23,959 nt of DNA from DATFFO01 sp035250025. GTDB taxonomy: Bacteria; Actinomycetota; Acidimicrobiia; Spongiisociales; ZC4RG35. The notes beneath the pieces were generated by a model. The model was not told the DNA's origin. It was given only the letters and a program-made list of their open reading frames with translations, and did no database searches. Below are positions 13,256-20,778 of this stretch, piece after piece. How positions within the stretch are numbered: the first letter of the stretch is position 1; the number at the start of each line of letters is the position of its first letter. The stretch lies in assembly GCA_035250025.1 (NCBI GenBank), contig DATFFO010000287.1, positions 1-23,959 of the forward strand. The letters are read 5' to 3'. The translations under genes and the position numbers were made by a program.

Positions 13256-14911
13256 ATGCGCGTCGCCGGAGCCCAGCTGAATCTCGTAGTCGGCGATCTC
13301 GCTGCCAACGAAAAGCGGATTGCCGAGGCAATGGATTGGGCCGAGAGTCAGGATGCCGACGTCCTCCTTCTGCCTGAGCTCGCCGTGTCCGGATACCCGC
13401 CGGAGGACCTGGTTCTCCGCCAGAGCTTTGTGAATGCCGGCATCGACGCCGTCCGCCGGCTGGGTCGCCGCTCGGGACGGGTCACGACAGTGGTCGGGTT
13501 CGTCGATCACGCCTCACCCGCCGATCGCGCCGCCGCCGATGCCGGGGAGAGGCGGGTCGCCAACGCCGCCGCCGTCCTGCGCGACGGAGACGTCGTGGGC
13601 ATCTATCACAAGGTGTTGCTGCCGAACTACGGGGTATTCGACGAAGACCGCTACTTCGTCCCTGGCACCGAAGCCGATCGGACCTGGGAGGTGTCCGGCT
13701 ACGCGGCCGGTGTCTCCATCTGCGAGGACATCTGGCTGCCCGACGGCCCCCCGTCCGACCAGGCGCGGGCCGGGGCGGCCATTCTCCTGAACATCAACGC
13801 CTCGCCGTTCCACCAGGGCAAGGCCACCGAACGCGAGGAGATGCTGGCAGCACGGGCACGGGCCGCCGGGGTCCCGGTGGTCTATCTCAACCTGGTCGGC
13901 GGTCAGGACGAGCTTGTCTTTGATGGCGCCAGCGTGGTCCTGGCCGCCGATGGGTCCGTGATTCATCGGTCCCCCCAGTTCGCCGAGGACATGTTCGTGG
14001 TCGACGTTGCCCTCGCCGGAGAACCGGTGGCAACCGGCGAGATCGCCCCCCTCCTGGAGGCGACGGCGGAGATCTACGCCGCCCTCGTGACCGGCTTGGG
14101 AGACTACGTGCGCAAGAATGGATTCGACTCCGTCGTGCTCGGGTTGTCCGGAGGCATCGACTCTGCGTTGACCGCTGTCATCGCCGCCGACGCCCTCGGA
14201 CCCGGAAACGTCTGGGGTCTGGCCATGCCGTCTCGCTACAGCTCCCAGCACTCGATCGACGATGCCCGGTCATTGGCGGAGAACCTCGACATCCGTTTCG
14301 ACCTGGTCCCCATGGACGACGTTTTCTCGGCATACCTCGGGGTCCTGGAACCATTCATCTCCGACGGCGAGCCCGGGGTGACCGAGGAGAACCTCCAGGC
14401 CCGGATTCGCGGGGCGATCCTGATGGCCCTCTCCAATAGGCACGGCCCGATGGTGGTGGCGACGGGCAACAAGTCCGAGATGGCGGTCGGCTACGCCACC
14501 CTCTACGGCGACATGGTCGGAGGGTATGCCGTCCTCAAGGACGTGATGAAGACCACGGTGTACGACCTGGCCAACTGGCGTAACGCCCAGGGTGAGGTCA
14601 TCCCCCGCAACACGATCGAGAAGCCCCCGTCGGCGGAACTCCGTCCCGACCAGAAGGACTCCGACTCGCTCCCGCCGTACGACATCCTCGACTCGATCCT
14701 GGATCGCTACATCGAGGAGGACATGAGCCTGTCCGAGATCGTTGCCGACGGGTTCGACCGGGCGCTGGTCGAGCGCATCCTCCGCCTCGTCGATCGCTCC
14801 GAATACAAGCGCCGCCAGAGCGCCCCGGGAGTCAAGATCAGCGTCAAGGCCTTCGGCAAGGATCGGCGTCTGCCCATCACAAACCGGTTCCGGGACTCGG
14901 ACACCCGGTGA
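13256..14911 (+). CDS. nadE: Glutamine-dependent NAD+ synthetase
   Basis: This 551-residue two-domain enzyme catalyses the last step of NAD synthesis: amidation of nicotinic acid adenine dinucleotide with ammonia from glutamine. The N-terminal nitrilase-type glutaminase domain has the full triad: E41 in LLLPELAVSGYPPEDL, K119 in IYHKVLLPNYGVFDE and C156 in GVSICEDIW. The C-terminal synthetase domain has the ATP-binding loop LGLSGGIDSALT (295-306), VVATGNKSEMAVGY and PSAELRPDQKDSDSLPPYD. The length matches the roughly 540-residue type rather than the longer mycobacterial form. ATG 13256 gives the usual MRVAGAQLN start; in-frame GTGs at 13247 and 13250 are possible. The stop overlaps the next start (GTGA, 14908-14911). 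Confidence 0.96.
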   Translation: MRVAGAQLNLVVGDLAANEKRIAEAMDWAESQDADVLLLPELAVSGYPPEDLVLRQSFVNAGIDAVRRLGRRSGRVTTVVGFVDHASPADRAAADAGERRVANAAAVLRDGDVVGIYHKVLLPNYGVFDEDRYFVPGTEADRTWEVSGYAAGVSICEDIWLPDGPPSDQARAGAAILLNINASPFHQGKATEREEMLAARARAAGVPVVYLNLVGGQDELVFDGASVVLAADGSVIHRSPQFAEDMFVVDVALAGEPVATGEIAPLLEATAEIYAALVTGLGDYVRKNGFDSVVLGLSGGIDSALTAVIAADALGPGNVWGLAMPSRYSSQHSIDDARSLAENLDIRFDLVPMDDVFSAYLGVLEPFISDGEPGVTEENLQARIRGAILMALSNRHGPMVVATGNKSEMAVGYATLYGDMVGGYAVLKDVMKTTVYDLANWRNAQGEVIPRNTIEKPPSAELRPDQKDSDSLPPYDILDSILDRYIEEDMSLSEIVADGFDRALVERILRLVDRSEYKRRQSAPGVKISVKAFGKDRRLPITNRFRDSDTR

Positions 14912-15744
14912 ACGACGCCCTCGTGTGTCTGATCGATGGCCAGCCGGGCCATGCCCTGGCGGCAAGCGACTCCGCCGTGCTCCGCGGCGACGGGTGTTTC
15001 GAGGCCATACGCGTCTACGCCGGCAGCCCGTTCCGGCTGGCGGATCATCTCGATCGGCTCCAGTTCAGTGCATCCGCCCTCGGAATGGAGGTGCCGGAGC
15101 GTCGCCTGCTCGAGGAGTGGACCTCTCAGGTCGTGGCGGGAAGGGGAGACTGTGTAGTCCGTATCGTCCTCACCCGTGGCCCGGCCATACCGGGAGCCGG
15201 CGGAGCAGGGAGATGCATCGTCATGTCCCATCCGCTCCCGCCAGCGCTGGGAGCGCTGCGGCTCCTACCGGTTGCGGCCCCCTGGCATCCCGCCGGTCGG
15301 CCCTGGGAGCTGGCGGGAGTCAAGTCGATCTCCTACGCCCCCAACCTGGCGGCTTCCCGCCGCGCCGCCGCCGCCGGGTTCGACGACGCCGTCCTGGTCG
15401 GCGACGCAGGCGTGGTGCTGGAAGGACCGACCTTCTCTGTCGGCTGGGTGAGTGGCGGGGTGTTGCGGACGCCTTCCCTCGACCTGGGAATCCTGGAGTC
15501 GATCACACGGCGGGTGGTGATGGAACTGGCCCCGCTCGAGGAGGTGGTGGCCGGCATCGATGACTTGCTCGCCGCCGACGAGGTGTTCGCCATGTCCACT
15601 CTCAAGGAGGTGACGCCGGTGGTGGCCGTCGGCGATCGGACCGTCGGCCCCGGGCCTGTCACCGCCCGGTTGCGTCAGCGGGTGGCCGAGGCGGTGGCGG
15701 AGACCACGGTTCGGCAGGCATCGCTGCCGGCCCAACCCAGGTAG
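14908..15744 (+). CDS. Class IV PLP aminotransferase, possible aminodeoxychorismate lyase
   Basis: This 278-residue fold-type IV PLP enzyme belongs to the branched-chain aminotransferase / D-amino-acid transaminase / 4-amino-4-deoxychorismate lyase group. Visible signatures are DSAVLRGDGCFEAIRVYAGSPFRLADHLDRL (N-terminal), a candidate PLP lysine in AGVKSISYAPNLAASRRAAAAGFDDAVLV, the following LEGPTFSVGWV, and STLKEVTPVVAVGDRTVGPGPVT at the end. The short length and lack of BCAT-specific stretches make a PabC-like role in folate synthesis possible, but family members are hard to separate by eye. The GTG overlaps the nadE stop by four bases, so it is co-translated with nadE. Its last 70 nt overlap the 3' end of the oppositely oriented M23 gene. 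Confidence 0.85.
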   Translation: MNDALVCLIDGQPGHALAASDSAVLRGDGCFEAIRVYAGSPFRLADHLDRLQFSASALGMEVPERRLLEEWTSQVVAGRGDCVVRIVLTRGPAIPGAGGAGRCIVMSHPLPPALGALRLLPVAAPWHPAGRPWELAGVKSISYAPNLAASRRAAAAGFDDAVLVGDAGVVLEGPTFSVGWVSGGVLRTPSLDLGILESITRRVVMELAPLEEVVAGIDDLLAADEVFAMSTLKEVTPVVAVGDRTVGPGPVTARLRQRVAEAVAETTVRQASLPAQPR

Positions 15745-17201
15745 TCGACGATCCACCCGGCCGCCTCCGCCCGCGTCAGCGGTTCGTCGATCTCGCCAGG
15801 GGAGTGACAGGCGGTGGGGCCGAACATCGCCATCACCTGGCGCATGGGGAGCTCGTGAGGGTGCTGCGGTGGCGCAGGCACCGGCGTCGCCCAGGGCGTG
15901 TCGGGCACCGACTGCGCCAGAAGGAAACCGCGGCTCTTGTGGGCATCGCGGAGACGGTCCCAGGCGAAGGCCCTCATCAGCTCGGCCCGAGTGACGGTAG
16001 CGGGGGCGCACTCCTCGGCGCAGTCGCCGCCGACCTCCACCCCTTCGAGGCATGAGCGGGCATCCGAGCAGTCGAGGGCAGCGGGTCCGTCGACCGGGGC
16101 GGGGTCCAGGCTGACGTGGCCGATGAGGGGTGCCAGCCAGACGGCGACGCTGGCGGCGTCGGCGGGCTCGTCGGGACAGGCAAGAGCCCCGTTGTCGTCA
16201 CACCAAACCGGCGCCCCTCGCGAGAGGAGCAGTTGCATCGGGTCGACGCCGTCGTCGGCCCAGGGGCGGTCGGCGAAGGGTCCCGAGAACTCCAGGTCCA
16301 TGTCCTCGATGGCCATCACCTCGGCGGCCCTCAAGCTCGCCTCGGGGTCTACCGGGTCGCCCTCGGGGTCGCGCAACTCGAAATGGAGGTGGTGGACCGT
16401 CCCCTCGGCGTTGCCGGAGTCGCCGATCCACCCGATGACCTGGCCGGCGGCGACGGCGTCGCCTTCCTCCAGGTCGAATCGCACCCCCCGCCCATTCCCG
16501 TCGTCGGTCCCGGCAGTGTCGTTGTTCAGATGGATGTAGAGCGTGGACCAACCGTCCGTGTGGCGTAGGTAGACGCGATTGCCGGAGATGCCCTCGTCGC
16601 CGCCGATGCGCGACACCACGCCGTCGGCGGCGGCGATGACCGGCTGGAGGTGAGGAGCGAACAGGTCGTTCCCGGCATGCAGACGCCGGCCCCCATCCCG
16701 GGGGGCGCCGAAAGGCGAGCCGATCCCTCCCGCCCCCAGGATCGGAAACACCAGCGGGTAGACGAATTCCTCATCGCAAGGGGGGAGAGTGGTGGTGGTG
16801 GTCGGAGGGACGGTTGTCGTTGTCTTCGCCGGCTTCTCCACCGTGGTGGAAGTGGTGGGGGGCGCGGTCGATGTGGTGGTGTCCGGCGCCGTGGTGTCGG
16901 GCGTGGAGGTGTCCGGGGTCGTGGTATCCGGGGGGGCGCTGGTCGTCGTGGACGAGGTCGTGGTCGACGGGGTCGTAGTCGACGTGGTCGTGGTGGAAGA
17001 CGTGGTCGTGGAGGACGTGGTCGTGGAGGACGTGGTCGTGGGAGACGTGGTGGTGGTGGTCTCGTCCTCCAGCAGATCGTCCATCGTCACTGGCGGGCAC
17101 ATGATGGAGGAATCGAGGGCGGCGGGCAGCACAGCCCAGGCGGCGCTGGCTGTGAGGACGCCGATCAATAAGATCCCGATCGCCAGTACCCTTCTCCCCA
17201 T
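15675..17201 (-). CDS. Secreted M23 (LytM-like) metalloendopeptidase with Thr-rich linker
   Basis: This 508-residue exported protein has a signal peptide (MGRRVLAIGILLIGVLTASAAWA, likely cut after residue 23), a Thr/Ser/Pro linker at about 47-140, then an M23 domain. The domain contains SPFGAPRDGGRRLHAGNDLF (zinc ligands H175 and D179), a conserved LYIHL (H224) and VHHLHFELRDP (H271-x-H273 region), so the zinc site is complete. Proteins of this family cut peptidoglycan cross-bridges or act as cell-division activators. The C-terminal 200 residues hold several cysteines and two SLH-like pieces (RAELMRAFAWDRL, LTRAEAAGWIVDYLG), perhaps wall-binding. TAGCCT 9 nt before the ATG suggests a leaderless transcript. 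The end overlaps the aminotransferase gene by 70 nt. Confidence 0.9.
   Translation of the reverse strand: MGRRVLAIGILLIGVLTASAAWAVLPAALDSSIMCPPVTMDDLLEDETTTTTSPTTTSSTTTSSTTTSSTTTTSTTTPSTTTSSTTTSAPPDTTTPDTSTPDTTAPDTTTSTAPPTTSTTVEKPAKTTTTVPPTTTTTLPPCDEEFVYPLVFPILGAGGIGSPFGAPRDGGRRLHAGNDLFAPHLQPVIAAADGVVSRIGGDEGISGNRVYLRHTDGWSTLYIHLNNDTAGTDDGNGRGVRFDLEEGDAVAAGQVIGWIGDSGNAEGTVHHLHFELRDPEGDPVDPEASLRAAEVMAIEDMDLEFSGPFADRPWADDGVDPMQLLLSRGAPVWCDDNGALACPDEPADAASVAVWLAPLIGHVSLDPAPVDGPAALDCSDARSCLEGVEVGGDCAEECAPATVTRAELMRAFAWDRLRDAHKSRGFLLAQSVPDTPWATPVPAPPQHPHELPMRQVMAMFGPTACHSPGEIDEPLTRAEAAGWIVDYLGWAGSDACRTVVSATASATR
16996..17055 (-). repeat. 15-bp coding tandem repeat (VNTR) in the M23 linker
   Basis: Four units of 15 bp (plus-strand consensus GAGGACGTGGTCGTG) run from 16996 to 17055. 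Two inner units are identical and the outer two are diverged. They encode TTTSS-type pentapeptides of the linker, and similar half-units continue on the left side. Length variation among strains would be expected and would not shift the frame. Confidence 0.8.
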
Positions 17202-17210
17202 ACGTCCGAC

Positions 17211-17216
17211 AGGCTA
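17211..17216 (-). promoter_or_regulatory. Leaderless -10 element (TAGCCT) of the M23 gene
   Basis: TAGCCT on the minus strand lies 9 nt before the ATG at 17201; no Shine-Dalgarno is present. The same hexamer stands 8 nt before the LLM oxidoreductase ATG. Confidence 0.5.
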
Positions 17217-17244
17217 CTTGATCCCTGGGACTCGTGGGCCTCGC

Positions 17245-17299
17245 CCTTTCGGGAACCGAAGGCCGCTCGGTGTCGTTGAGGGGAACGACAGGAGGAGGA
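17245..17299 (+). promoter_or_regulatory. Two leader hairpins and strong ribosome site of the lipoprotein gene
   Basis: CCTTTCGG-gaa-CCGAAGG (17245-17262; one G-T wobble and one extra base in the left arm) and TGTCGTT-gagggg-AACGACA (17271-17290) are two compact hairpins. They are followed at once by GGAGGAGGA (17291-17299), 6 nt before the ATG at 17306. The second stem ends exactly where the ribosome site begins, an arrangement that could tune translation or protect the mRNA 5' end. No protein or ligand can be named. Confidence 0.45.
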
Positions 17300-17305
17300 T
17301 CTCCC

Positions 17306-17839
17306 ATGAAACCACTCAGGATGATTTTGCTGGCTTCGGTCCTGGCGGCGGCGCTCGTGGCCTGCAACAGCGAAGACGCCGACATCACGACGACCACGGC
17401 CGACGCTTCGCAACTTACGACAACCACCACCTCGGCGAGTGGCGGCACCTCTGGCACCGATACCACGTCGACGGATGGCACCGATTCCCCCTCGACGACG
17501 GCGGAGCCGGCCGATGCCATCGAGAGCCACGAGATCATCTCGCGCCTGTCGACAGAAGAGGGTGAGACCCTCTACATCCTCGTTCCACCCGGCGAATACA
17601 GCGACGTGAGCATCGAGAACTTCCTCGGCGACCTCCTCGAGGAGGAGTCGGCCGTGTCCGGGGTTGAGCTCTTCGACGACAGGGTGGCTCTCGACGCCGC
17701 CCTCAAGGACGAAGCCGACCGCACCGCCGATGAGCTGCAGGCCATAGAAGATCATCACCTGGTCAGCCTCATCGACCGCAGTCAGGTGCAGTTCCAGGGC
17801 CCGATGGGCGACTTCGACGACTTCGTGATCGGATCCTGA
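17306..17839 (+). CDS. Predicted lipoprotein of unknown function with Thr-rich linker
   Basis: This 177-residue lipoprotein has a short positive N-terminus, a hydrophobic segment and the lipobox LVAC, with lipidation expected at C20. Residues 25-70 form a Thr/Ser/Asp-rich linker of extracytoplasmic type. The C-terminal 105 residues are acidic and mostly helical (ISRLSTEEGETLYILVPPGEYSDV..., then LKDEADRTADELQAIEDHHLVSLI) and match no family I can name. The ATG at 17306 is chosen for its strong ribosome site and because it begins directly with the signal sequence; the frame is open further upstream through the leader hairpins. It is divergent from the M23 endopeptidase, so the two may share envelope functions. 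Its stop is 4 nt from the end of mgtE. Confidence 0.75.
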   Translation: MKPLRMILLASVLAAALVACNSEDADITTTTADASQLTTTTTSASGGTSGTDTTSTDGTDSPSTTAEPADAIESHEIISRLSTEEGETLYILVPPGEYSDVSIENFLGDLLEEESAVSGVELFDDRVALDAALKDEADRTADELQAIEDHHLVSLIDRSQVQFQGPMGDFDDFVIGS

Positions 17840-17843
17840 CTCC

Positions 17844-19250
17844 TCACAGCAGCAGCGCCGCCACCACCAGGAATCCACCGAAGCCGACCAGGTCGGTGAT
17901 GAAGGTGAGGAAGATCGACGAGGCCAGCGCCGGGTCGAGGCCGAGGCGGCGCAGCAGGAGGGGGATGGCCGTGCCCACCGAGGTGGCGATCGTCAGGTTT
18001 GCCAGCGCCGCCACCGCCACCACCATCGCCACACCGATGGGGTGGGAGCCGGCTCCTTCGAAGAAGCCGGTGCCGATGAGCAGGTACGTGAGACCCCCGG
18101 CGGCGGTCGCCACCAGTAGCCCGACCAGGGCGCCGATGCGGAGCTGGCGACCGAGGATTCCGGCCACCCGGGACAGGGGAACGTCGTCGGCGGCGAGCGA
18201 CCGGATCACGACGGCCAGGCTCTGGGAGCCGGCATTGCCCCCCAGCAGGGCGACGACGGGCATGAGGGCTGCCAGGACCGGCACCCGGGAGATGATCCCC
18301 GTCTGGTTCTCGATCACGAAGGCCACTCCCAACGATAGGAGCAGGTTGATGAGGAGCCACGGCGAGCGCATCCGGGCGGAGCGGAAGACGTCCGAGTAGA
18401 CCGTCTCCTCGGCCGAGGCGCCGACGGCCGTGGCGAAGTCCTCCGACGCCTCCTCCTGAACTGCCTCGAGCACAGCGTCGGTAGTCACCATTCCGAGCAG
18501 GCGGCCGTTGTCGTCGGTGACGGGTATGCCGAACAGGTGATAGCGCTGAACCAGTTCGGCCACCTCCTCGCGGTCGGCGAAGGCGGTGACCGACACCGGA
18601 TTGGGGACCATCACTTCTTCCAGGCCGGAGCCGGGCCGCCCGAATACGAGGTCGCGGAACGATACGACGCCCTTGAGGCGGTCATCGTCGTCGACCACAT
18701 AGACATAGGAGAGATCCTCCAGCTCGTCGCTGAGATGCCGGATGCGCTCGATGGCCTCTCCGCTGGTCAGGCCGATGGGTAGGGCGGCGATTTCCTGGCT
18801 CATGAGGCCACCCGCCGAGTCCGCCGGGTAAACCAGCAGGCGGCGCACCGCCTCGGCTTCATCATCTCCCATCGCCGTGAGCACTGCCTCGGCGGTCTCG
18901 TCGTCGAGTTCGCCGATGAGGTCGGCTGCGTCGGAGGGATCCATGAAGTCGAGGGCAGCGGCGGCGTTGCCGACCGGAAGCTCCTCGATGATCTCGGCCG
19001 CGAGCTCGGGAGAGATCTCCTCCAGGATTTCGGCGGCGCTGTCGGGGTCGAGGTCTGCCAGGAGCTCGATGGCGGCCTCCTCGGAAAGCTCTTCGAGGAC
19101 GTCGGCGGCATCGCCGGGGGCCGACTCCACCAATGCTTCCCACTCCTCAGGCCGGGAGTCGAGGTATTCCTCGACTTCTTCCCGGTCGCGGCGGGCGGCG
19201 CGAAGCAGATCGCGGGCGAGCTGGCGGGGGTGGAGGATGCGGAGCTTCAC
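17844..19250 (-). CDS. mgtE: MgtE-family magnesium transporter
   Basis: This 468-residue magnesium channel has the standard MgtE order. An acidic helical N domain (about 25-140, EELSEEAAIELLADLDPDSAAEILEEI) is followed by two CBS domains (about 150-270, with MSQEIAALPIGLT and VPNPVSVTAFADREEVAELVQRYHLFGIPVTDDNGRLLGMVTTDAV). A plug helix and five transmembrane helices come next, containing the family signature VVALLGGNAGSQSLAV and the pore aspartate in FLTFITDLVGFGG. In MgtE, Mg2+ bound by the acidic N and CBS domains closes the pore when cytoplasmic Mg2+ is adequate. The start is GTG at 19250; TAATCT 9 nt upstream (19260-19265) and absence of a ribosome site suggest leaderless expression. Confidence 0.95.
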   Translation of the reverse strand: MKLRILHPRQLARDLLRAARRDREEVEEYLDSRPEEWEALVESAPGDAADVLEELSEEAAIELLADLDPDSAAEILEEISPELAAEIIEELPVGNAAAALDFMDPSDAADLIGELDDETAEAVLTAMGDDEAEAVRRLLVYPADSAGGLMSQEIAALPIGLTSGEAIERIRHLSDELEDLSYVYVVDDDDRLKGVVSFRDLVFGRPGSGLEEVMVPNPVSVTAFADREEVAELVQRYHLFGIPVTDDNGRLLGMVTTDAVLEAVQEEASEDFATAVGASAEETVYSDVFRSARMRSPWLLINLLLSLGVAFVIENQTGIISRVPVLAALMPVVALLGGNAGSQSLAVVIRSLAADDVPLSRVAGILGRQLRIGALVGLLVATAAGGLTYLLIGTGFFEGAGSHPIGVAMVVAVAALANLTIATSVGTAIPLLLRRLGLDPALASSIFLTFITDLVGFGGFLVVAALLL

Positions 19251-19259
19251 GACCGCGCC

Positions 19260-19265
19260 AGATTA
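19260..19265 (-). promoter_or_regulatory. Leaderless -10 element (TAATCT) of mgtE
   Basis: TAATCT on the minus strand is 9 nt before the mgtE GTG at 19250. It shares the 87-nt divergent space with the oxidoreductase promoter hexamer at 19324-19329. Confidence 0.5.
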
Positions 19266-19323
19266 CGGGCGGCGCCCCCGCCGGGGACAGCACTTGCCGC
19301 CAAGCGGTGATCCCCGGCGCCGG

Positions 19324-19329
19324 TAGCCT
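19324..19329 (+). promoter_or_regulatory. Leaderless -10 element (TAGCCT) of the LLM oxidoreductase
   Basis: TAGCCT ends 8 nt before the ATG at 19338. No Shine-Dalgarno is present between them. Confidence 0.5.
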
Positions 19330-19337
19330 CCGTTGTC

Positions 19338-20219
19338 ATGCGCATCGGTGTGCAGCTTCCCGAGGTGGAGAGGGTCGTCCGCTGGCCCGAACTGAAGTCG
19401 ATGGCAGCGGCCGCCGAGGCGGCGGGCCTCGATTCGATCTGGGTGGGCGATCATCTCCTGTACCGCCACCCCGACGAGGTAGTGGGGCCGTGGGAGGCGT
19501 GGACAGTGCTCGCCGGCCTGGCGGCCGTCACCGACACAGTCGCCATCGGGCCTCTGGTTGCCGCCCTTCCCTTTCACAATCCGGCCCTCCTCGCCAAACA
19601 GGTGGCCGCGGTCCAGGAGATCTCCGGTGGCCGCTTGATCTTCGGTGTCGGCGCCGGGTGGAACCAGACGGAGTTCGCCGCCTTCGGGCTGCCCTACTCC
19701 CGCCGCGTCGACCGGTTCGCCGATTCGATGGGTGTCATCCGCCGGCTGCTGGCGGGCGAAACGGTGACCCACCGCAGCGAGTTCGTGACGCTGGAGGAGT
19801 GCGTGATCCGGCCCCGGTCGCGCTTCGGTGTCCCGCCGATCATCGTCGGCTCCAACCGCCCGCGCATGCTCTCGCTCACCCTGCCGTGGGTGGACGGTTG
19901 GAACACCTGGTTCCGCAGCTTCGGGAACGATGTCGATCGGCTGCGCAAGCTGGCGGCTGCCATCGATCGGGCATGCGTCCAAGCCGGTCGCGACCCGGCA
20001 ACGCTCGAGAAGAGCGCCGCCCTGCTCATGCAGTTCGGCCCCGCCCGAGCCACCAGCCGCGGCGACAATCCCTGGCGGGGAACACCACAGGAACTTGCTG
20101 AACGCCTGGGCGAGGTGGAGGCGCTCGGCATCGGCCACGTCCAATTGGTGCTCGATCCGATCACCCTCGAGTCGATCGAAGCTGCCGCCGCAGTCGTCGG
20201 GGCGTTTCAGTCCCGGTAG
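19338..20219 (+). CDS. Luciferase-like (LLM) oxidoreductase, probably F420- or FMN-dependent
   Basis: This 293-residue protein of the bacterial luciferase-like TIM-barrel family shows MRIGVQLPEVERVVRWPEL at the start, AEAAGLDSIWVGDHLLYR (about 28-44), IGPLVAALPFHNPALLAKQVAAVQEISGGRLIFGVGAGWNQTEFAAFGLPYSRRVDRF (74-131) and PPIIVGSNRPRMLSL (170-184). In actinobacteria most such proteins use coenzyme F420, though FMN-dependent ones exist; the substrate is unknown. It may be regulated alone, since it faces mgtE divergently with its own promoter hexamer. Its last 13 nt overlap the 3' end of greA on the other strand. Confidence 0.85.
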   Translation: MRIGVQLPEVERVVRWPELKSMAAAAEAAGLDSIWVGDHLLYRHPDEVVGPWEAWTVLAGLAAVTDTVAIGPLVAALPFHNPALLAKQVAAVQEISGGRLIFGVGAGWNQTEFAAFGLPYSRRVDRFADSMGVIRRLLAGETVTHRSEFVTLEECVIRPRSRFGVPPIIVGSNRPRMLSLTLPWVDGWNTWFRSFGNDVDRLRKLAAAIDRACVQAGRDPATLEKSAALLMQFGPARATSRGDNPWRGTPQELAERLGEVEALGIGHVQLVLDPITLESIEAAAAVVGAFQSR

Positions 20220-20683
20220 GGACCGGTGGCGGTGATCCTCACCGAGAAGTCTCCCCCGGGCGCCGAATAGGTGACCGTGTCGCCGACCCGGGCACCGATC
20301 AGGGCGGCACCGAGGGGCCCGTCCGGAGAGGCGAGCAGGAGGCCGGCGACCTTGTTCTCGTGGGTGGCTACCAGGTAGCGCATCTCGTCGCCGTCGTCGT
20401 CCACGACCGTCACCAGGCTTCCGATCTGGACCGTGCCGTCGTCCACCGCCTGGCGTACCTCGGCGGTGTGGAGGAGGGCCTCGATCTGGCGGATCCGAGC
20501 CTCCATCAGCCCCTGGTCGTTCTTGGCGGCGTCATAGTCGGCGTTCTCCCGAAGGTCACCGTGGGAGCGGGCCTCGGCGATGCGCGCCTCGATCTCGGCC
20601 CGTCCGTCCGACTTGAGAGTTTCGAGTTCGGCCTGGAGCTTGGCGTGGGCGTCCGGGGTGAGCCATGTGGTGTCGTCGGTCAT
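20207..20683 (-). CDS. greA: Transcription elongation factor GreA
   Basis: This 158-residue factor has the usual GreA length. The N-terminal coiled coil carries LTPDAHAKLQAELETLK and the tip sequence GDLRENADYDAAKNDQG, with the acidic pair (D and E of DLxEN) that supports transcript cleavage in backtracked RNA polymerase. The C-terminal FKBP-like domain has VQIGSLVTVVDDDGDE and SPDGPLGAALIGARVGDTVTYSAPGGDFSVRI. The ATG at 20683 is chosen because the frame upstream has only a TTG, and because TAACCT lies 11 nt before this ATG on the minus strand (20695-20700). The end overlaps the LLM oxidoreductase stop by 13 nt. Confidence 0.95.
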   Translation of the reverse strand: MTDDTTWLTPDAHAKLQAELETLKSDGRAEIEARIAEARSHGDLRENADYDAAKNDQGLMEARIRQIEALLHTAEVRQAVDDGTVQIGSLVTVVDDDGDEMRYLVATHENKVAGLLLASPDGPLGAALIGARVGDTVTYSAPGGDFSVRITATGPYRD

Positions 20684-20694
20684 GGGAACGAAAG

Positions 20695-20700
20695 AGGTTA
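20695..20700 (-). promoter_or_regulatory. Candidate -10 element (TAACCT) of greA
   Basis: TAACCT on the minus strand is 11 nt before the greA ATG, and no ribosome site follows it. It overlaps the first base of the AGGAG (20700-20704) that precedes an alternative ATG of the divergent ferredoxin gene. Confidence 0.4.
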
Positions 20701-20763
20701 GGAGTGCCAATGTTCGTTGGCTATTCGGGCGGGGTGCCCGATCTGATGAGTTGGTCCCGTCAC

Positions 20764-20769
20764 TACCGT
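20764..20769 (+). promoter_or_regulatory. Candidate leaderless -10 element (TACCGT) of the ferredoxin gene
   Basis: TACCGT lies 9 nt before the ATG at 20779, the same spacing as at mgtE, the M23 gene and the seven-helix protein gene. It supports 20779 rather than 20710 as the true start. Confidence 0.35.
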
Positions 20770-20778
20770 TGGCGTTTC

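Noticed and set aside
14908..15744. Firm assignment of the class IV aminotransferase as ilvE or pabC
   Set aside because: The fold-type IV motifs do not separate these activities by eye and the nadE neighbourhood does not decide it.
16650..17565. Rightward open frames of Gly/Arg or Val repeats opposite the Thr-rich linker
   Set aside because: They are reverse readings of Thr codons; the leftward frame has a signal peptide and an M23 domain in continuity.
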